Part shown: one piece after another, positions 1 to 10,028 of the stretch
Numbering within the stretch: the first letter of the stretch is position 1
Layout of the letters: the number at the start of each line of letters is the position of its first letter
Source of the DNA: Shewanella sp. UCD-KL12
GTDB lineage: Bacteria > Pseudomonadota > Gammaproteobacteria > Enterobacterales > Shewanellaceae
Assembly (NCBI RefSeq): GCF_001957125.1
Contig: NZ_MPHJ01000012.1
Coordinates: 62,001 to 126,000 of the forward strand
Direction of reading: 5' to 3'
DNA length: 64,000 bases
The notes under the pieces: model-generated
The model's input: only the letters and a program-made list of their open reading frames with translations
Databases searched by the model: none
Told to the model about the DNA's origin: nothing
Made by a program: the position numbers and the translations under genes

Positions 1-443
1 CCACTGACCTTATAAAAATTGTATTGATGGTATTTTCCAGGGCCATCAATCAGCAAGTGTTGCTTTTCGTAAACTAGGTTTTGTCTGTCATATTCAGCCA
101 TCTCAAAATCAGGGGTAAGTTGTATGGCATGTGTTGGGCATGCCTCTTCGCAAAAGCCGCACATAATACAGCGTGAAAAGTTGATGGTGAATGTATCTGC
201 TTGCCAGCGGCCATCGGATAACTCTGTTTTTTCCACAGAGATACAGTCGACTGGACATGCTACTGAGCAAAGGTTACATGCTACGCATCGTTCCTCTCCG
301 TCAGGATCTCGAGTGAGGATAATACGTCCCCTGTAACGAGGTGAAAGATAAGGCTTCTCCTCTGGATACTGGCGGGTATCAGCAGGTGTAAACGTATGTT
401 TAAGGACAGAGATAAGGGTTTTTATTTGACTAATCAAACTCAC
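1..443 (-). CDS. nuoI: NADH-quinone oxidoreductase subunit I (NuoI), partial at left edge
   Basis: Ferredoxin-like subunit of complex I carrying clusters N6a and N6b on the cytoplasmic peripheral arm. The minus-strand translation shows two four-cysteine motifs, [17 protein letters not shown] and [17 protein letters not shown], followed by [20 protein letters not shown], all typical of NuoI. The C-terminal ~15-30 residues lie outside the window. The reading frame can begin at GTG 443 or TTG 437. The AAGGAG at 450-445 is only one or two bases from the GTG but about seven from the TTG, so TTG 437 may be the real start. It follows nuoH by six bases, so translation is probably coupled. The family assignment is secure; only the start is uncertain. 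Confidence 0.95.
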   Translation of the reverse strand, partial: MSLISQIKTLISVLKHTFTPADTRQYPEEKPYLSPRYRGRIILTRDPDGEERCVACNLCSVACPVDCISVEKTELSDGRWQADTFTINFSRCIMCGFCEEACPTHAIQLTPDFEMAEYDRQNLVYEKQHLLIDGPGKYHQYNFYKVS

Positions 444-449
444 TCTCCT

Positions 450-1406
450 TTAAAGTTCTACTGTTAACTGCCAAAGGGCTGTTAACAGTAGATTCAAAAG
501 TGATAGAGGAAGGAGTACCGCCCAGCCAAACCGCATCAATTGGTCGTACCTAGGTCTAGGAATGGCTGCTCGTAGAAGTATGAAAAACAAAACGAAAAAA
601 ACTGTTTTTAGTAAAAACCAAACAATGGGGGGGAGAAGAGGGCCTTGCCATCCGCCAAAATAGAGTGTGGTAATAAGCGAGGAGATAAAGATAACGCCAA
701 GGTATTCGCCTATAAAGAACATACCAAACTTCATGCTCGAATATTCGGTATGAAAACCTGCGACAATCTCTGTTTCAGCTTCAGGTAGATCAAATGGTGC
801 CCTGTGGCTTTCAGCGACCCCTGCAATTAAAAAAAGTATAAACCCAAGCGGTTGATAGACAATAAACCAGTAATCATGTTGTTGATGGACAATCTCATTG
901 AGGCTGAAACTTCCACTGATTATTACGACTCCCATTATAGCCAAGCCCATAAAGACTTCATAAGAGAGCATTTGAGCTGCGGTTCGCATTGCGCCGAGTA
1001 GCGCGTACTTACTATTTGAAGAGAAGCCTGCCAGCATGATGCTGTAAACTGATAATGAGCTTAATGCGAGAATAAACAATAGTGCATTATTAAAATCAGC
1101 AATCTGTATGTCTGGTGAAAATGGGATGATGGCGAAGCCAAGTAGTGTCATCATCATGAGTATCATAGGGGCGATGATAAAGAGCGCTTTATCAGCAAAG
1201 GGAGGCACCCAATCCTCTTTAGTAAAGATCTTAATCATGTCAGCGATGACCTGAAGTAGCCCCATTGGGCCGACTCGATTAGGCCCTAGTCTATCTTGCC
1301 ACACCCCTAGTAAGCGCCTTTCAAGCCAAGTCGACCAAGCTGCGGCTAACAGTAATAGCAGCAAAACACTTGTTGGCACTAGCAGAACGTCAAGAAGTGC
1401 CATCAT
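450..1406 (-). CDS. nuoH: NADH-quinone oxidoreductase subunit H (NuoH)
   Basis: Membrane subunit of complex I at the junction with the peripheral arm, lining the quinone chamber. The 318-residue protein is strongly hydrophobic, with about eight membrane segments. It carries conserved NuoH signatures: ERRLLGVWQDRLGPNRVGP near residue 30, the ESHRAPFDLPEAETEIVAGF loop near residue 200 and PRPRYDQLM near residue 285. Two consecutive ATG codons (1406 and 1403) follow an AGAGG. The start overlaps the 3' end of nuoG by 17 bases, indicating a polycistronic message. Length is normal for the family. Confidence 0.97.
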   Translation of the reverse strand: MMALLDVLLVPTSVLLLLLLAAAWSTWLERRLLGVWQDRLGPNRVGPMGLLQVIADMIKIFTKEDWVPPFADKALFIIAPMILMMMTLLGFAIIPFSPDIQIADFNNALLFILALSSLSVYSIMLAGFSSNSKYALLGAMRTAAQMLSYEVFMGLAIMGVVIISGSFSLNEIVHQQHDYWFIVYQPLGFILFLIAGVAESHRAPFDLPEAETEIVAGFHTEYSSMKFGMFFIGEYLGVIFISSLITTLYFGGWQGPLLPPIVWFLLKTVFFVLFFILLRAAIPRPRYDQLMRFGWAVLLPLSLLNLLLTALWQLTVEL

Positions 1407-4359
1407 TTACCTCTCTATTTTTAAGGGGGATTAACTTGGCCCGCTTGCCAAGTAAGCAGAGCAAGGGGTTAGGAATTTGAGCGACAGCTGATGATTGGAA
1501 GTCGTTGACTTCACATATTAATTTGACGCTGTGTTTTGAACCTTTAACCAGTATAAGCTCGCCATGAGCTAGGTTCAGTTTTGCTGCAAGGGATGAGTGG
1601 AGGCTAATACGTGGCTCTGGTGTCATTGTTCTAACTGATAGTGAGCACGCAGCAAGTTCAAAATCAGCGTATAGATTCGCCTTTGGTGTTAAAGGCGTTG
1701 TGAGAGATTCATCATGATGAAGAGCCTCTTGCTCATAACTGCTTACCTCAGATAAGTCGCACTCTTGTATCCTGTCATCTGTTTTGGCGCTATCAAAAAT
1801 CTTTATACCAGCTATCCATGGAGAGTCTTGAGTATTGCTATAACGGACTTGGTCTGAGTTCCATTTGGGTGACCAGCTATTGGCGGGTAATACTGTGATC
1901 ACATTAATCTGGCTTTGCCTGAAGCCTGCTACTCCCTCCATAGATTGAGTAAATGGCATCTTGCTATCAGATAAAGGGGGCTTCTCTTTTACATCTGAAG
2001 TGGCATTGATAGCGGTTCGAGCACTTGAACGGCAAGTTTGCTTAGCAATGTTAAAGGGGCTCGCTTGGATTATTTCATCGAGTGTAGAGAATGTCTTGAT
2101 AGGCTTAAAGTCAAGGTTTTGCTCTGATAACCATAGATGTATCTGCTCACTCGTTGTAAGGCCCGTGAGTTCTGATAGCCATCGCCATGGCATTTGACGA
2201 TGATTAAGTGGCTGAATAGTCGAGAAGGCAAATTGCAGTCTGCCTTCTGAGCTTAAGTAGCAACCTTCTGATTCTGCAAAAGAGGTTGCAGGCAAAACAA
2301 GATCGGCCATTTTGGCCGTGGGTGTGAGTACTTGGTCGATAACAATTATGTTATCAACTGCGTCGAAAACGGCCTCAAGCTGTGAAGCGTCGATATAGCG
2401 GTATAGATCAGTCTCAAGAATAATAATGCTGACTGGCAACGCGATGGTATTTTCACTGCTTTCACCTTGTTTGTTTGAGTGAGCTGTGAGCATACTCACA
2501 AATGACTCAACGCCTTTAGGGCCCCTTTTTTCAACATCTTTTGCATTAACACCTTTTGTACCCACTGGCGCGGTAACCATCTGATTGGCGAGCATCCCCA
2601 GATGAAGATCGTTAGCATGTTTAGTGACACCATAGCATCCAGTATTACCGTTCACTGCTTTGAGCAAGCGTATTAACAGCAGAGTCTCTTTTAACAGCGT
2701 AGGGCTTTGACTCTGTAAGCCAGATATGACTACTGGGTTATTAGCATTAATGAGGCCTTGAGCAATAGCGAGTATACGAGTAGAGGTTGGGGTGTGAGGC
2801 AAAGGGAGCGTTGGGTTGGTTTTCTGGGTTATTGCTTCACTGAGTGATTTAAGCCTGAGTTGACTGGCTTCATCGGGTAAGGGGAGCGCTACCGTTTTTT
2901 CATATAAGGCGTTAAATATCAGCGTCTGTAGCTCTTTCACTAGCGAGACTTGCTCATTCGGCGAGGCTATCAGCTCATCACTCGCAATGTTTTTGAGTTC
3001 AGATATTGCAACGCTGATAATGTTAACGGGTGAGCGAGTATCTTGTGCGATATTTCTAACGGCATCGTCCTGCCAGTACTGGACACCCAATCTTGCTGCT
3101 TGTTGTATGCCTAAATTGCGACTCATTTGTCGAATTGATAGTGCTAATCTAGGCGCGGTATGGCTGATATCTTCATTAATAATGAGGGCGCAATCACAGG
3201 CTTGAACTTGTTTAATAGAGAGGGGGGATATCCCTTGCTGCTGATAAAAGTGAGTGAGCATCTGTAACATCAATAGCTCATTATCGGATACGCCGAGGTA
3301 GAAATTATCTTCACCTACCAGTTTCATTAATGCTGCATTATTTTCTATGTGAGTTCTTGCTGAGCCAAGTGCAATCCAGCGATGAGAGTTAGCTGTATCT
3401 AAGGGGGTAATTATTTGAGTTAGCGCTTGTATGGCTTGTGTCGAGCTAATCGTATCTGTGGTTTGTGTATGATTGTTTCTTCTTAATGGTTCATCAAGTC
3501 GCTCACTATGATTGACATGCTCATAACCAAAACGGCCTGTATTACAGATAAAGTGACCGTTGATATCATCATGATGTCGATTCGTGACTCGGCGAACCTT
3601 ACCATCACGCTCACCTAAGGTGATATTACATCCTAGGCTGCAGTGTGGGCAGATGGTCGGGGCGGTTTGTAGATCCCACTTGCGAGTATAGTGCTCAGAA
3701 AAAGGCTTATCGGTAAATACACCCGTTGGGCAGACCTCTGCGAGATTACCTGAAAAACTATTTTCCAGCTTTCCAGGTTTTACTCGGCCGAAATAGAGAT
3801 GACTTTTGGATCCAAATACATTGAGATCTTCACCTCCACAGTGATCGCGATAGAATCGAACACAGCGATAACACCCAATACATCGGTTCATCTCATGAGT
3901 GAGCAAAGGGCCGAGATATTGGTTCAGATGAGTGCGTTTTTTTCCTTGGTAGCGCCTGTTTATATGGCCACTCATTACAGTCATATCTTGCAGGTGACAG
4001 TTTCCCCCCTCTTCACATACTGGGCAGTCATGAGGGTGCCCAGTCATGATAGTTTCAATATTTGTTTTTCTAAAGGTGCTTGAGCTTAGATCTTGCATTG
4101 AAATGATCATGTCATCAGTCACTGGGGTCATACATGACATGACCAAGCGCCCAACAGTATCTTCGGCATTTTGATGCAGTTTCACCGCGCACTGTCTGCA
4201 TGCGCCCACAGAGCCTAACTCAGGATGCCAGCAGAAGTAGGGGAGATCGAGACCTAATGAGAGACAGGCTTGTAACAGGTTTCCCGCTTTGGGTACTTGA
4301 TAGTTTTTGTTATCAATGGTGATAGTGACACCTTGGGGTTCATGAGCTTTATGAGTCAT
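1390..4359 (-). CDS. nuoG: NADH-quinone oxidoreductase subunit G (NuoG)
   Basis: Largest peripheral subunit of complex I, carrying several iron-sulfur clusters between NuoEF and the quinone module. Visible ligands are the N-terminal [2Fe-2S] cysteines C43, C54, C57 and C76, the His-Cys3 N5 cluster (H110, C112, C115, C121), and the N4 cysteines C160, C163, C166 and C210. The extra N7-type set C237, C240, C244 and C272 is found only in some bacterial NuoG. The rest is a molybdopterin-oxidoreductase-like body without an obvious cofactor role. At 989 residues it is longer than the roughly 910 of E. coli, and the poorly conserved C-terminal third accounts for the excess. It starts inside nuoF through an ATGA overlap. 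Confidence 0.96.
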   Translation of the reverse strand: MTHKAHEPQGVTITIDNKNYQVPKAGNLLQACLSLGLDLPYFCWHPELGSVGACRQCAVKLHQNAEDTVGRLVMSCMTPVTDDMIISMQDLSSSTFRKTNIETIMTGHPHDCPVCEEGGNCHLQDMTVMSGHINRRYQGKKRTHLNQYLGPLLTHEMNRCIGCYRCVRFYRDHCGGEDLNVFGSKSHLYFGRVKPGKLENSFSGNLAEVCPTGVFTDKPFSEHYTRKWDLQTAPTICPHCSLGCNITLGERDGKVRRVTNRHHDDINGHFICNTGRFGYEHVNHSERLDEPLRRNNHTQTTDTISSTQAIQALTQIITPLDTANSHRWIALGSARTHIENNAALMKLVGEDNFYLGVSDNELLMLQMLTHFYQQQGISPLSIKQVQACDCALIINEDISHTAPRLALSIRQMSRNLGIQQAARLGVQYWQDDAVRNIAQDTRSPVNIISVAISELKNIASDELIASPNEQVSLVKELQTLIFNALYEKTVALPLPDEASQLRLKSLSEAITQKTNPTLPLPHTPTSTRILAIAQGLINANNPVVISGLQSQSPTLLKETLLLIRLLKAVNGNTGCYGVTKHANDLHLGMLANQMVTAPVGTKGVNAKDVEKRGPKGVESFVSMLTAHSNKQGESSENTIALPVSIIILETDLYRYIDASQLEAVFDAVDNIIVIDQVLTPTAKMADLVLPATSFAESEGCYLSSEGRLQFAFSTIQPLNHRQMPWRWLSELTGLTTSEQIHLWLSEQNLDFKPIKTFSTLDEIIQASPFNIAKQTCRSSARTAINATSDVKEKPPLSDSKMPFTQSMEGVAGFRQSQINVITVLPANSWSPKWNSDQVRYSNTQDSPWIAGIKIFDSAKTDDRIQECDLSEVSSYEQEALHHDESLTTPLTPKANLYADFELAACSLSVRTMTPEPRISLHSSLAAKLNLAHGELILVKGSKHSVKLICEVNDFQSSAVAQIPNPLLCLLGKRAKLIPLKNREVNDGTS

Positions 4360-5717
4360 AGGTTGACCTCTTGGTGCCCATGAGAGCTTGAGGTGTCTGA
4401 AGCTGTCTGCTCATTGTTTGAAATAAGGCTGTCAGTTTGCTGATAGGGACAGCACTGATGATTAATGTGGGATTCAAAGTCTTTTTTAAAATACTTAAGC
4501 GCACTCTGTAGGGGCTCAACCGCGCCAGGTGCAAGCGCACAAAAGGTATTACCTGGGGCGGCGAACTGGCAGAGCTCCTTTAATTGCTGCAGATCTTGTA
4601 GCTCACCTTCTCCACGCTCAATCTTTTCGAGCAATGATACGGCCCAAGGTAGGCCATCTCGGCAAGGGGTACACCAGCCACAAGACTCTTGAGCGAAAAA
4701 TTTAACTAAGTTGAGTACCATAGCAATAGGGCAATATTTATCATCTAGAATAATAATCGTTCCAGTGCCCATACGACTGCCTAATTTACCAATCTCATCG
4801 TAATCCATGTGGGCATCTAAGTGCTCATTAGTTAGAAAGTCAGTAGAGCCGCCCCCAGGAAGGAAGCCTTTTAGCTGGTAGCCTAGGCTCATTCCGCCAG
4901 CGTGCTCCTCGATGATCTCCCTAATGCTTGTCCCCATGGGCAGCTCCCAGAGCCCTGGTTGTTTGACTCTACCACTCACCCCAAAAATTTTAGTGCCAGC
5001 ATCTTGGCCGAGCCCAAGTGCTTTAAACCATTGGCTACCAAAGTTGATGATGTGGGGGAGGTTGCAGTAAGTCTCAACGTTATTGACTATGGTTGGTTTT
5101 CCCCAAAGTCCTGCCACTTGCGGAAAAGGTGGTTTACTTCTAGGGTTAGCCCTTTTCCCCTCCATAGCGTTGATTAACGCAGTTTCTTCACCGCAGATAT
5201 AGCGTCCAGCGCTGCTGTGAATATGAATATCGAAGTTAAATGTCTGGCCACAAATATGCTTGCCAAGTAGTTGCTTATTACGACACTCCTCGATAGCTGC
5301 TTGTAATCGCTGCTGGGCGAGGTAGTAATCCCCTCTTAAAAAGATATAACCCTGATCGGCACCTAGAGTAAGGCCTGCAATCAGTAATCCTTCAATGATT
5401 TGATGGGGGGTACGCTCAAGTAACCAGCGGTCTTTAAATGCACCGGGCTCCATTTCATCGGCATTAACGATGAGGTATTTTTGTGATGGCGCGTCTTCGC
5501 CACGTGGTACAAAGCTCCACTTTAGCCCTGTTGGAAATCCTGCACCGCCGCGCCCCCTAAGGTTAGATTGTTTTATCTCTTCTAACAGCGTCTCTGGGCT
5601 CATACTTAAGGCTTGCTTGAGCCCATCATAACCACCTAAGCGGATGTAGCTGGCTAAGCGCCAGCTGTTGGGGTCATCTGTAATAAAGCGCGTTAGTGGG
5701 TTATGAGGAGGGTTCAT
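4356..5717 (-). CDS. nuoF: NADH-quinone oxidoreductase subunit F (NuoF)
   Basis: NADH- and FMN-binding subunit, the electron entry site of complex I. It contains the glycine-rich NADH/FMN motif GRGGAGFPTGLKW at residues 55-67, YICGEETALINAMEG near 173 (FMN contact), and the N3 [4Fe-4S] ligands C346, C349, C352 and C393 in SCGWCTPCRDG and TFCALAP. The 453-residue length is normal. The first codon overlaps the nuoE stop and the last overlaps the nuoG start, each as ATGA. The tail after residue 410 is rich in polar residues and less conserved. Confidence 0.97.
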   Translation of the reverse strand: MNPPHNPLTRFITDDPNSWRLASYIRLGGYDGLKQALSMSPETLLEEIKQSNLRGRGGAGFPTGLKWSFVPRGEDAPSQKYLIVNADEMEPGAFKDRWLLERTPHQIIEGLLIAGLTLGADQGYIFLRGDYYLAQQRLQAAIEECRNKQLLGKHICGQTFNFDIHIHSSAGRYICGEETALINAMEGKRANPRSKPPFPQVAGLWGKPTIVNNVETYCNLPHIINFGSQWFKALGLGQDAGTKIFGVSGRVKQPGLWELPMGTSIREIIEEHAGGMSLGYQLKGFLPGGGSTDFLTNEHLDAHMDYDEIGKLGSRMGTGTIIILDDKYCPIAMVLNLVKFFAQESCGWCTPCRDGLPWAVSLLEKIERGEGELQDLQQLKELCQFAAPGNTFCALAPGAVEPLQSALKYFKKDFESHINHQCCPYQQTDSLISNNEQTASDTSSSHGHQEVNL

Positions 5718-6433
5718 GACTTATCACCGCGTAACTGGTTAATCAGCTGGGTTGTACTGTGTGGCGCTAATTGTTGATAAAGCTGTTTTGCCGCAATCAT
5801 TACTGGCGCTTTATCACAGGCGCCTAGGCATGGCAGCGGAATAAGGGTGAATCGATTATCGGCAGTAGTTTGTCCCGGTTGAATATGTAGCTGATTAATG
5901 ATGGTGTCCCTCACTAACTGCCCCCCCATCAGATCACAACTGATGCCGTTGCATGGATGAAGCACTATTTCACCAACAGCTTGCCTGAAAATGAGATTAT
6001 AAAAAGTCGCTACAGAGTCGAGGTTAGAAACTGGGATATGGGTGTATTGAGAGAGTAGTAACAAGCTTTCGTCACTGACCCAGCCACGCTTTTCCTGAAT
6101 GATTTTAAGGGCATCTATAGAAATAGCTGCTCGGTTAGGCGCAGATGAAAGTAATTTGTCAATCTGTCTCATTTCACAACTGCTTAGTGATGAGCTTTCA
6201 CCTTGAGATTCCATCTTAGATGGAACCTGCTGGTTACTTGTTGTGAGTGGACAAGTGCCTATGGTACTCATTGAAGCTTGAGTCTGGGTTTGTTCGTATC
6301 GAGTTTCAGGCCTTTCTAAATCATCAGGTGAGTCTGTTCTGCTTGTACTTTGGCACTTATCATCAGATGTCTTATTTACAGACATCACCTCTTGGATCGG
6401 TATCATCAACTCTTGATTGAATGATTGAGGCAT
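5714..6433 (-). CDS. nuoE: NADH-quinone oxidoreductase subunit E (NuoE) with long N-terminal extension
   Basis: Thioredoxin-fold [2Fe-2S] subunit that pairs with NuoF. Ligands are C161, C166, C202 and C206 in the pattern CX4C-X35-CX3C (CNGISC and CLGACD). The conserved domain starts only near residue 88; the first ~85 residues are polar, rich in Ser, Thr and Gln, and have no match to the usual ~165-residue NuoE. The whole region is open and the first ATG lies only nine bases from the nuoCD stop, so the long form is plausible. An internal Met (residue 88) is an alternative start. Function is secure; the extension is the oddity. Confidence 0.93.
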   Translation of the reverse strand: MPQSFNQELMIPIQEVMSVNKTSDDKCQSTSRTDSPDDLERPETRYEQTQTQASMSTIGTCPLTTSNQQVPSKMESQGESSSLSSCEMRQIDKLLSSAPNRAAISIDALKIIQEKRGWVSDESLLLLSQYTHIPVSNLDSVATFYNLIFRQAVGEIVLHPCNGISCDLMGGQLVRDTIINQLHIQPGQTTADNRFTLIPLPCLGACDKAPVMIAAKQLYQQLAPHSTTQLINQLRGDKS

Positions 6434-6441
6434 ATCAGCTC

Positions 6442-8235
6442 CTACCTGTCCACATCGGCCATAACAAAGTCGATACTGGCCAGTATCACAATCAAATCGG
6501 CCACCATCAGTCCTTTTGTCATTTGAGGGATCATCTGTAAGTGTGGAAATGAGGGGGTACGGATCCGTGTTCTGTAACTGGAACTGGTTCCATCGCAGAT
6601 AAGGCTATAAGCATTAATCCCCTTAGTGGCTTCTACCGCAAAGCTAGACTCCCCTTTTGGCATCACCGCCCCCCAGCTAACATTAATGAAGTGCTGGATT
6701 AAGGTTTCGATATCTTGTTTGCTCTGCTCTGTTTTTGGTGGTGTGGTCAAGGGGTGAGCGGTTTTGTAATCGCCTTCGGGCATATGGTCGATACATTGCT
6801 GGATGATTTTGATGCTCTGCCTCATCTCATCAACTCTGAGCTGACAACGATCATAGGCGTCACCGTTATCAGATGTCGGTACATCAAATTGATAGTTTTC
6901 ATAACCTGAGTAGGGGCGGGATTTTCTAAGGTCCCAATCAGAGCCTGTGGCTCTAAGACCGACTCCGGAAATATTCCACTCTAGCGCCTGCTGGGTATTA
7001 TATTTACCAATACCAACGGCTCGCTGTTTAAGAATACTGTTCTGCATCACCATGACTTCATATTCGTCGAGTTTGGCTGGGAAATAGTCAACAAACTCTT
7101 GCATCATAATATGCCAGCCGTGAGGAAGGTCTTGGGCGACACCGCCAATCCTAAACCAACTTGGGTGCATCCTAGCGCCAGTGATAGCCTCTATGATGCT
7201 AAACAGTTTTTCTCTATCAATAAAAAGATAAAATATGGGGGAAAGTTGGCCGACATCTTGAGCAAACGTGCCAAAGAACAGCATATGGCTGAGAATACGG
7301 AAGCACTCAGCTAACATGACTCGAATGCATTTAACCCGCTCTGAAACCTGAATATCGGCTAATTGCTCAATGGCTAATATGTAAGGGAAGTTATTCATCA
7401 CTCCCCCTAAGTAATCGATTCTGTCTGTATAGGGGATAAAGCCATGCCAGGTTTGTCGCTCGGCAATCTTTTCTGCACCTCGGTGATGGTACCCTATGTC
7501 AGGTACTGCATTTTTTATCCGTTCACCATCGAGTTGTAATGCGACTCTAAACACACCGTGAACACTTGGGTGATTAGGGCCTAAATTGAGGAATAGGTAA
7601 TCATTATCTTCATTCGAATCATCCATTCCCCACTGTTTTGGGTCAAAACGAAGTGCATCTTGCTCCATTGCTAGCTTGTCATCATCGAGTGTAAAGGGCG
7701 GGTTCTCAGTTGCACGGCAGGCAAACTCTTTCCTTAATGGATGGCCTGTAAAAGTTGCCGGTAACAGGATTCTGCATAAATTGGGGTGTCCATCAAATAC
7801 AATCCCAAACAGATCCCACGCCTCGCGCTCATACCAGTTTGCCGATGGCCAAATCGGGGTAATACTTACCTGGTGCTCAGCTTCTTCTATCGCGATTTTT
7901 ATCCGTATGTCTTGGTTGCGCTGTATTGACAGAAGTTGATAGACAATGGTGAAACATTTGGTTGGCAAACTCTTCCTATCAAGTCTTAAACGTTCATCAA
8001 CGGCATAGAGGTCGAATAGAAAGTTAAATGGTTCTGGTAGGTTTTTAAGTAGGGTTAATACGGGGATTAATTGGGTTTTATCTATCCAGATGGTTAATAT
8101 TTCATCTTTGGTTTTTTGGATGTAGCTATCATCAGTCAGTAAACGTTCGAGTTCAGGCAGGCCAGCCAATGTGTGCTCGGCGCGTTGGAAAGGGGCGCTA
8201 GGTGGTGTTGACAACTCCTTCGTCAAGATACCCAT
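6442..8235 (-). CDS. nuoC: NADH-quinone oxidoreductase fused subunits C/D (NuoCD)
   Basis: Natural fusion of the 30-kDa and 49-kDa subunits, as in enteric bacteria. Residues 1 to about 190 are NuoC, with the hallmark [23 protein letters not shown] motif near 135. After a short acidic linker near 200, NuoD begins at [16 protein letters not shown]. NuoD signatures include [34 protein letters not shown] and the C-terminal [14 protein letters not shown] and [18 protein letters not shown]. NuoD contributes to the quinone site next to NuoB. The start ATG lies four bases from the nuoB stop. Length (597) is normal for the fused form. Confidence 0.97.
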   Translation of the reverse strand: MGILTKELSTPPSAPFQRAEHTLAGLPELERLLTDDSYIQKTKDEILTIWIDKTQLIPVLTLLKNLPEPFNFLFDLYAVDERLRLDRKSLPTKCFTIVYQLLSIQRNQDIRIKIAIEEAEHQVSITPIWPSANWYEREAWDLFGIVFDGHPNLCRILLPATFTGHPLRKEFACRATENPPFTLDDDKLAMEQDALRFDPKQWGMDDSNEDNDYLFLNLGPNHPSVHGVFRVALQLDGERIKNAVPDIGYHHRGAEKIAERQTWHGFIPYTDRIDYLGGVMNNFPYILAIEQLADIQVSERVKCIRVMLAECFRILSHMLFFGTFAQDVGQLSPIFYLFIDREKLFSIIEAITGARMHPSWFRIGGVAQDLPHGWHIMMQEFVDYFPAKLDEYEVMVMQNSILKQRAVGIGKYNTQQALEWNISGVGLRATGSDWDLRKSRPYSGYENYQFDVPTSDNGDAYDRCQLRVDEMRQSIKIIQQCIDHMPEGDYKTAHPLTTPPKTEQSKQDIETLIQHFINVSWGAVMPKGESSFAVEATKGINAYSLICDGTSSSYRTRIRTPSFPHLQMIPQMTKGLMVADLIVILASIDFVMADVDR

Positions 8236-8238
8236 AGG

Positions 8239-8901
8239 TTACACCCTGTCCGGTGGCGTCAGTTTATTAACCGTTTGACGCCCCGATTGCTTTTCATCGC
8301 GTAGGTTTCTGCAAGCAAATGCGTGTATCTCTTCGGGTGAGAGCACACGATCAAGTGGCCTTCTTTGCTTCGGTTCGCCATTTTTAATGGCTTCTTGAAG
8401 TAAGGTTAACCCGTACATCAATGCTTCAGGTCTTGGGGGGCAGCCAGGAACATAAATATCGATAGGCAAGAAGCTATCGGCACCCTGTACCACACTATAC
8501 ACATCGTACATACCACCAGAGTTGGCACAAGACCCCATGCTGATCACCCATTTGGGTTCTAACATTTGGTCATAAAGGTGTTTAATTACAGGAGCCATTT
8601 TTAAAAAGACGGTACCAGAAATAACAATAAGATCCGCTTCTCTCGGTGTCGCTCTAATGACTTCAGAACCAAAGCGAGCGATGTCGTGTCGACTGGTAAA
8701 CGAGGTAGCCATCTCTACATAGCAGCAGGATAATCCGAAGTTAAATGGCCAAAGAGAGTTACTTCTACCCCATGCAACAAGATCTTCTAAGCGGGTAACC
8801 AATATATTTTTTTCAACCACTTCATTTAAAGAGGGGGCGGAGGAGCTTGTAGCAATTAGCTCACTCTTTTTATCGTTAGGTTTACTCAGTTGCCAGCGCA
8901 T
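8239..8901 (-). CDS. nuoB: NADH-quinone oxidoreductase subunit B (NuoB)
   Basis: Subunit carrying the terminal cluster N2 that reduces quinone. The family hallmarks are present: [11 protein letters not shown] with the adjacent cysteines, [18 protein letters not shown], and [15 protein letters not shown] chose the ATG at 8901 because a strong GGGGGAG precedes it by six bases and it gives 220 residues, the usual size. An upstream in-frame ATG at 8934 would add 11 residues but has no ribosome site and overlaps nuoA by 53 bases. The chosen start overlaps the nuoA stop by 20 bases. Confidence 0.96.
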   Translation of the reverse strand: MRWQLSKPNDKKSELIATSSSAPSLNEVVEKNILVTRLEDLVAWGRSNSLWPFNFGLSCCYVEMATSFTSRHDIARFGSEVIRATPREADLIVISGTVFLKMAPVIKHLYDQMLEPKWVISMGSCANSGGMYDVYSVVQGADSFLPIDIYVPGCPPRPEALMYGLTLLQEAIKNGEPKQRRPLDRVLSPEEIHAFACRNLRDEKQSGRQTVNKLTPPDRV

Positions 8902-9271
8902 CAGATGCTCCCCCATCTTTTGTGCCCCAATCAAAGGTGCCCAGTTTTATCTCATAAATTAACGCAATAAATAACGCGAGAATAAAAATGCTTGCCGTAA
9001 AAAATCCAGGCCAACCAGTCTCAAGCACAACAAGAGACCATAGGTAAAGAAAAACAGCTTCTATATCGAAAATGACGAAAGAGATGGCAATGAGGAAGTA
9101 ATTTACATTCCAGCGAATATTCGTGTCACCTACAGGTACAATGCCTGATTCATAAGGGTCAATATTTTTACGCTTAGTGCCTTTAGGGTTAAGCGCGTGG
9201 GATACAATAATCATGGTCGAGGTGACTATGATTATTGCAAATATATAAAAAATAAAACTCGCAGAGAGCAT
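8882..9271 (-). CDS. nuoA: NADH-quinone oxidoreductase subunit A (NuoA)
   Basis: Small membrane subunit of complex I and first gene of the operon. The 129-residue protein has three membrane segments (about 5-25, 65-85 and 92-112). It carries the conserved loop [21 protein letters not shown] near residue 40 and [16 protein letters not shown] near 71, diagnostic of NuoA. The operon promoter should lie in the 224 bases between this start and the CBS-domain gene, where two inverted repeats are visible. Confidence 0.96.
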   Translation of the reverse strand: MLSASFIFYIFAIIIVTSTMIIVSHALNPKGTKRKNIDPYESGIVPVGDTNIRWNVNYFLIAISFVIFDIEAVFLYLWSLVVLETGWPGFFTASIFILALFIALIYEIKLGTFDWGTKDGGASDALATE

Positions 9272-9324
9272 AATGTTCAGCGCCTTATTCTTTGTTTATT
9301 ATCCCAAAAATACGTGTATTCACC

Positions 9325-9351
9325 CTATGCTTCGATTGAGTCAAAGCATAG
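9325..9351 (-). promoter_or_regulatory. Hairpin in the nuoA leader region
   Basis: The arms CTATGCTT (9325-9332) and AAGCATAG (9344-9351) are perfect complements with a further GA/TC pair possible inside the loop. The hairpin lies 54 bases upstream of nuoA, so it would be in the leader of the complex I transcript or act as an operator. There is no U-tract, so a simple terminator is unlikely. Confidence 0.35.
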
Positions 9352-9396
9352 TTCACAATATTAGTTCAAAAATTTCTTATTGTTATTAATTAATAA

Positions 9397-9437
9397 TTTT
9401 GCAGCATATTGATATCTAATGAACTTACGCTGCAAAA
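9397..9437 (-). terminator. Possible terminator or hairpin downstream of the CBS-domain gene
   Basis: Perfect nine-base arms TTTTGCAGC (9397-9405) and GCTGCAAAA (9429-9437) with a 23-base loop lie 59 bases after the CBS-domain gene on the minus strand. They are followed by an AT-rich run. The long loop makes it a weak terminator candidate; it could instead be an operator for the nuo promoter. Confidence 0.3.
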
Positions 9438-9495
9438 CTACATAAAAGTGGGTGCGAGCAATGCGTTAAGCACACAGTGATCCGATATCGATTAG

Positions 9496-9927
9496 CTAAA
9501 CTAAGCGTGTATGGCCTTGGCTATACATGGCTTTCAAATGCTCATCGATCGCTCTTAGCACTGCAGAACGATTTATTATCCCGACTAACTTATTATCATG
9601 ATCTGTGATTGGATATATCTTGGGCTTGTGATGGGTCATTTGCTGGGCAAGGTCCAATACTGATGATTCCTTTTTTACAGTGAGTGGCTCTTTATGCATA
9701 ACATCGCCAACATGGTAATGATTTTCATTGAGGTAGGTGGCTTCAAGCATTTTACTTAAACAGTCTTGCTCTGATAGAAAGCCAATAACCTTTCTATTTT
9801 CATCTACAACAGGGCCGCCAATTTGGTTATTTTCTAGGAAAAGTTCAACGGCTTCAGCTATTGGCATTTGGGCCGTAAATGTAACTGGATGCCTGTTCAT
9901 ATAGTCAGCAATTTTAATCGACTCCAT
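9496..9927 (-). CDS. Paired CBS-domain protein
   Basis: A 143-residue soluble protein made almost entirely of two CBS domains (about residues 6-62 and 73-130), with no fused enzyme or transporter. Such stand-alone CBS pairs usually bind adenosyl ligands and act as regulators or energy sensors, but the target here is unknown. The repeated pattern MNRHPVTFTAQMPIAEAVEL and MHKEPLTVKKESSVLDLAQQ shows the duplicated fold. An AAGGAGATTG-type ribosome site precedes the ATG. It lies on the same strand as and 224 bases upstream of nuoA. A functional link to complex I is only a positional guess. Confidence 0.85.
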   Translation of the reverse strand: MESIKIADYMNRHPVTFTAQMPIAEAVELFLENNQIGGPVVDENRKVIGFLSEQDCLSKMLEATYLNENHYHVGDVMHKEPLTVKKESSVLDLAQQMTHHKPKIYPITDHDNKLVGIINRSAVLRAIDEHLKAMYSQGHTRLV

Positions 9928-10028
9928 AACAATCTCCTTTTATCATAACTGTGTAGTCCGGTTAGCCATAGCGAGTTAACTGAAATTATTGATAGCGTAA
10001 TTTCCTGAAAATGAAGACGCTATATCAA

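Noticed and set aside
124-336. Plus-strand 70-codon ORF at the left edge
   Set aside because: It is antisense to nuoI, whose iron-sulfur motifs are unmistakable on the minus strand.
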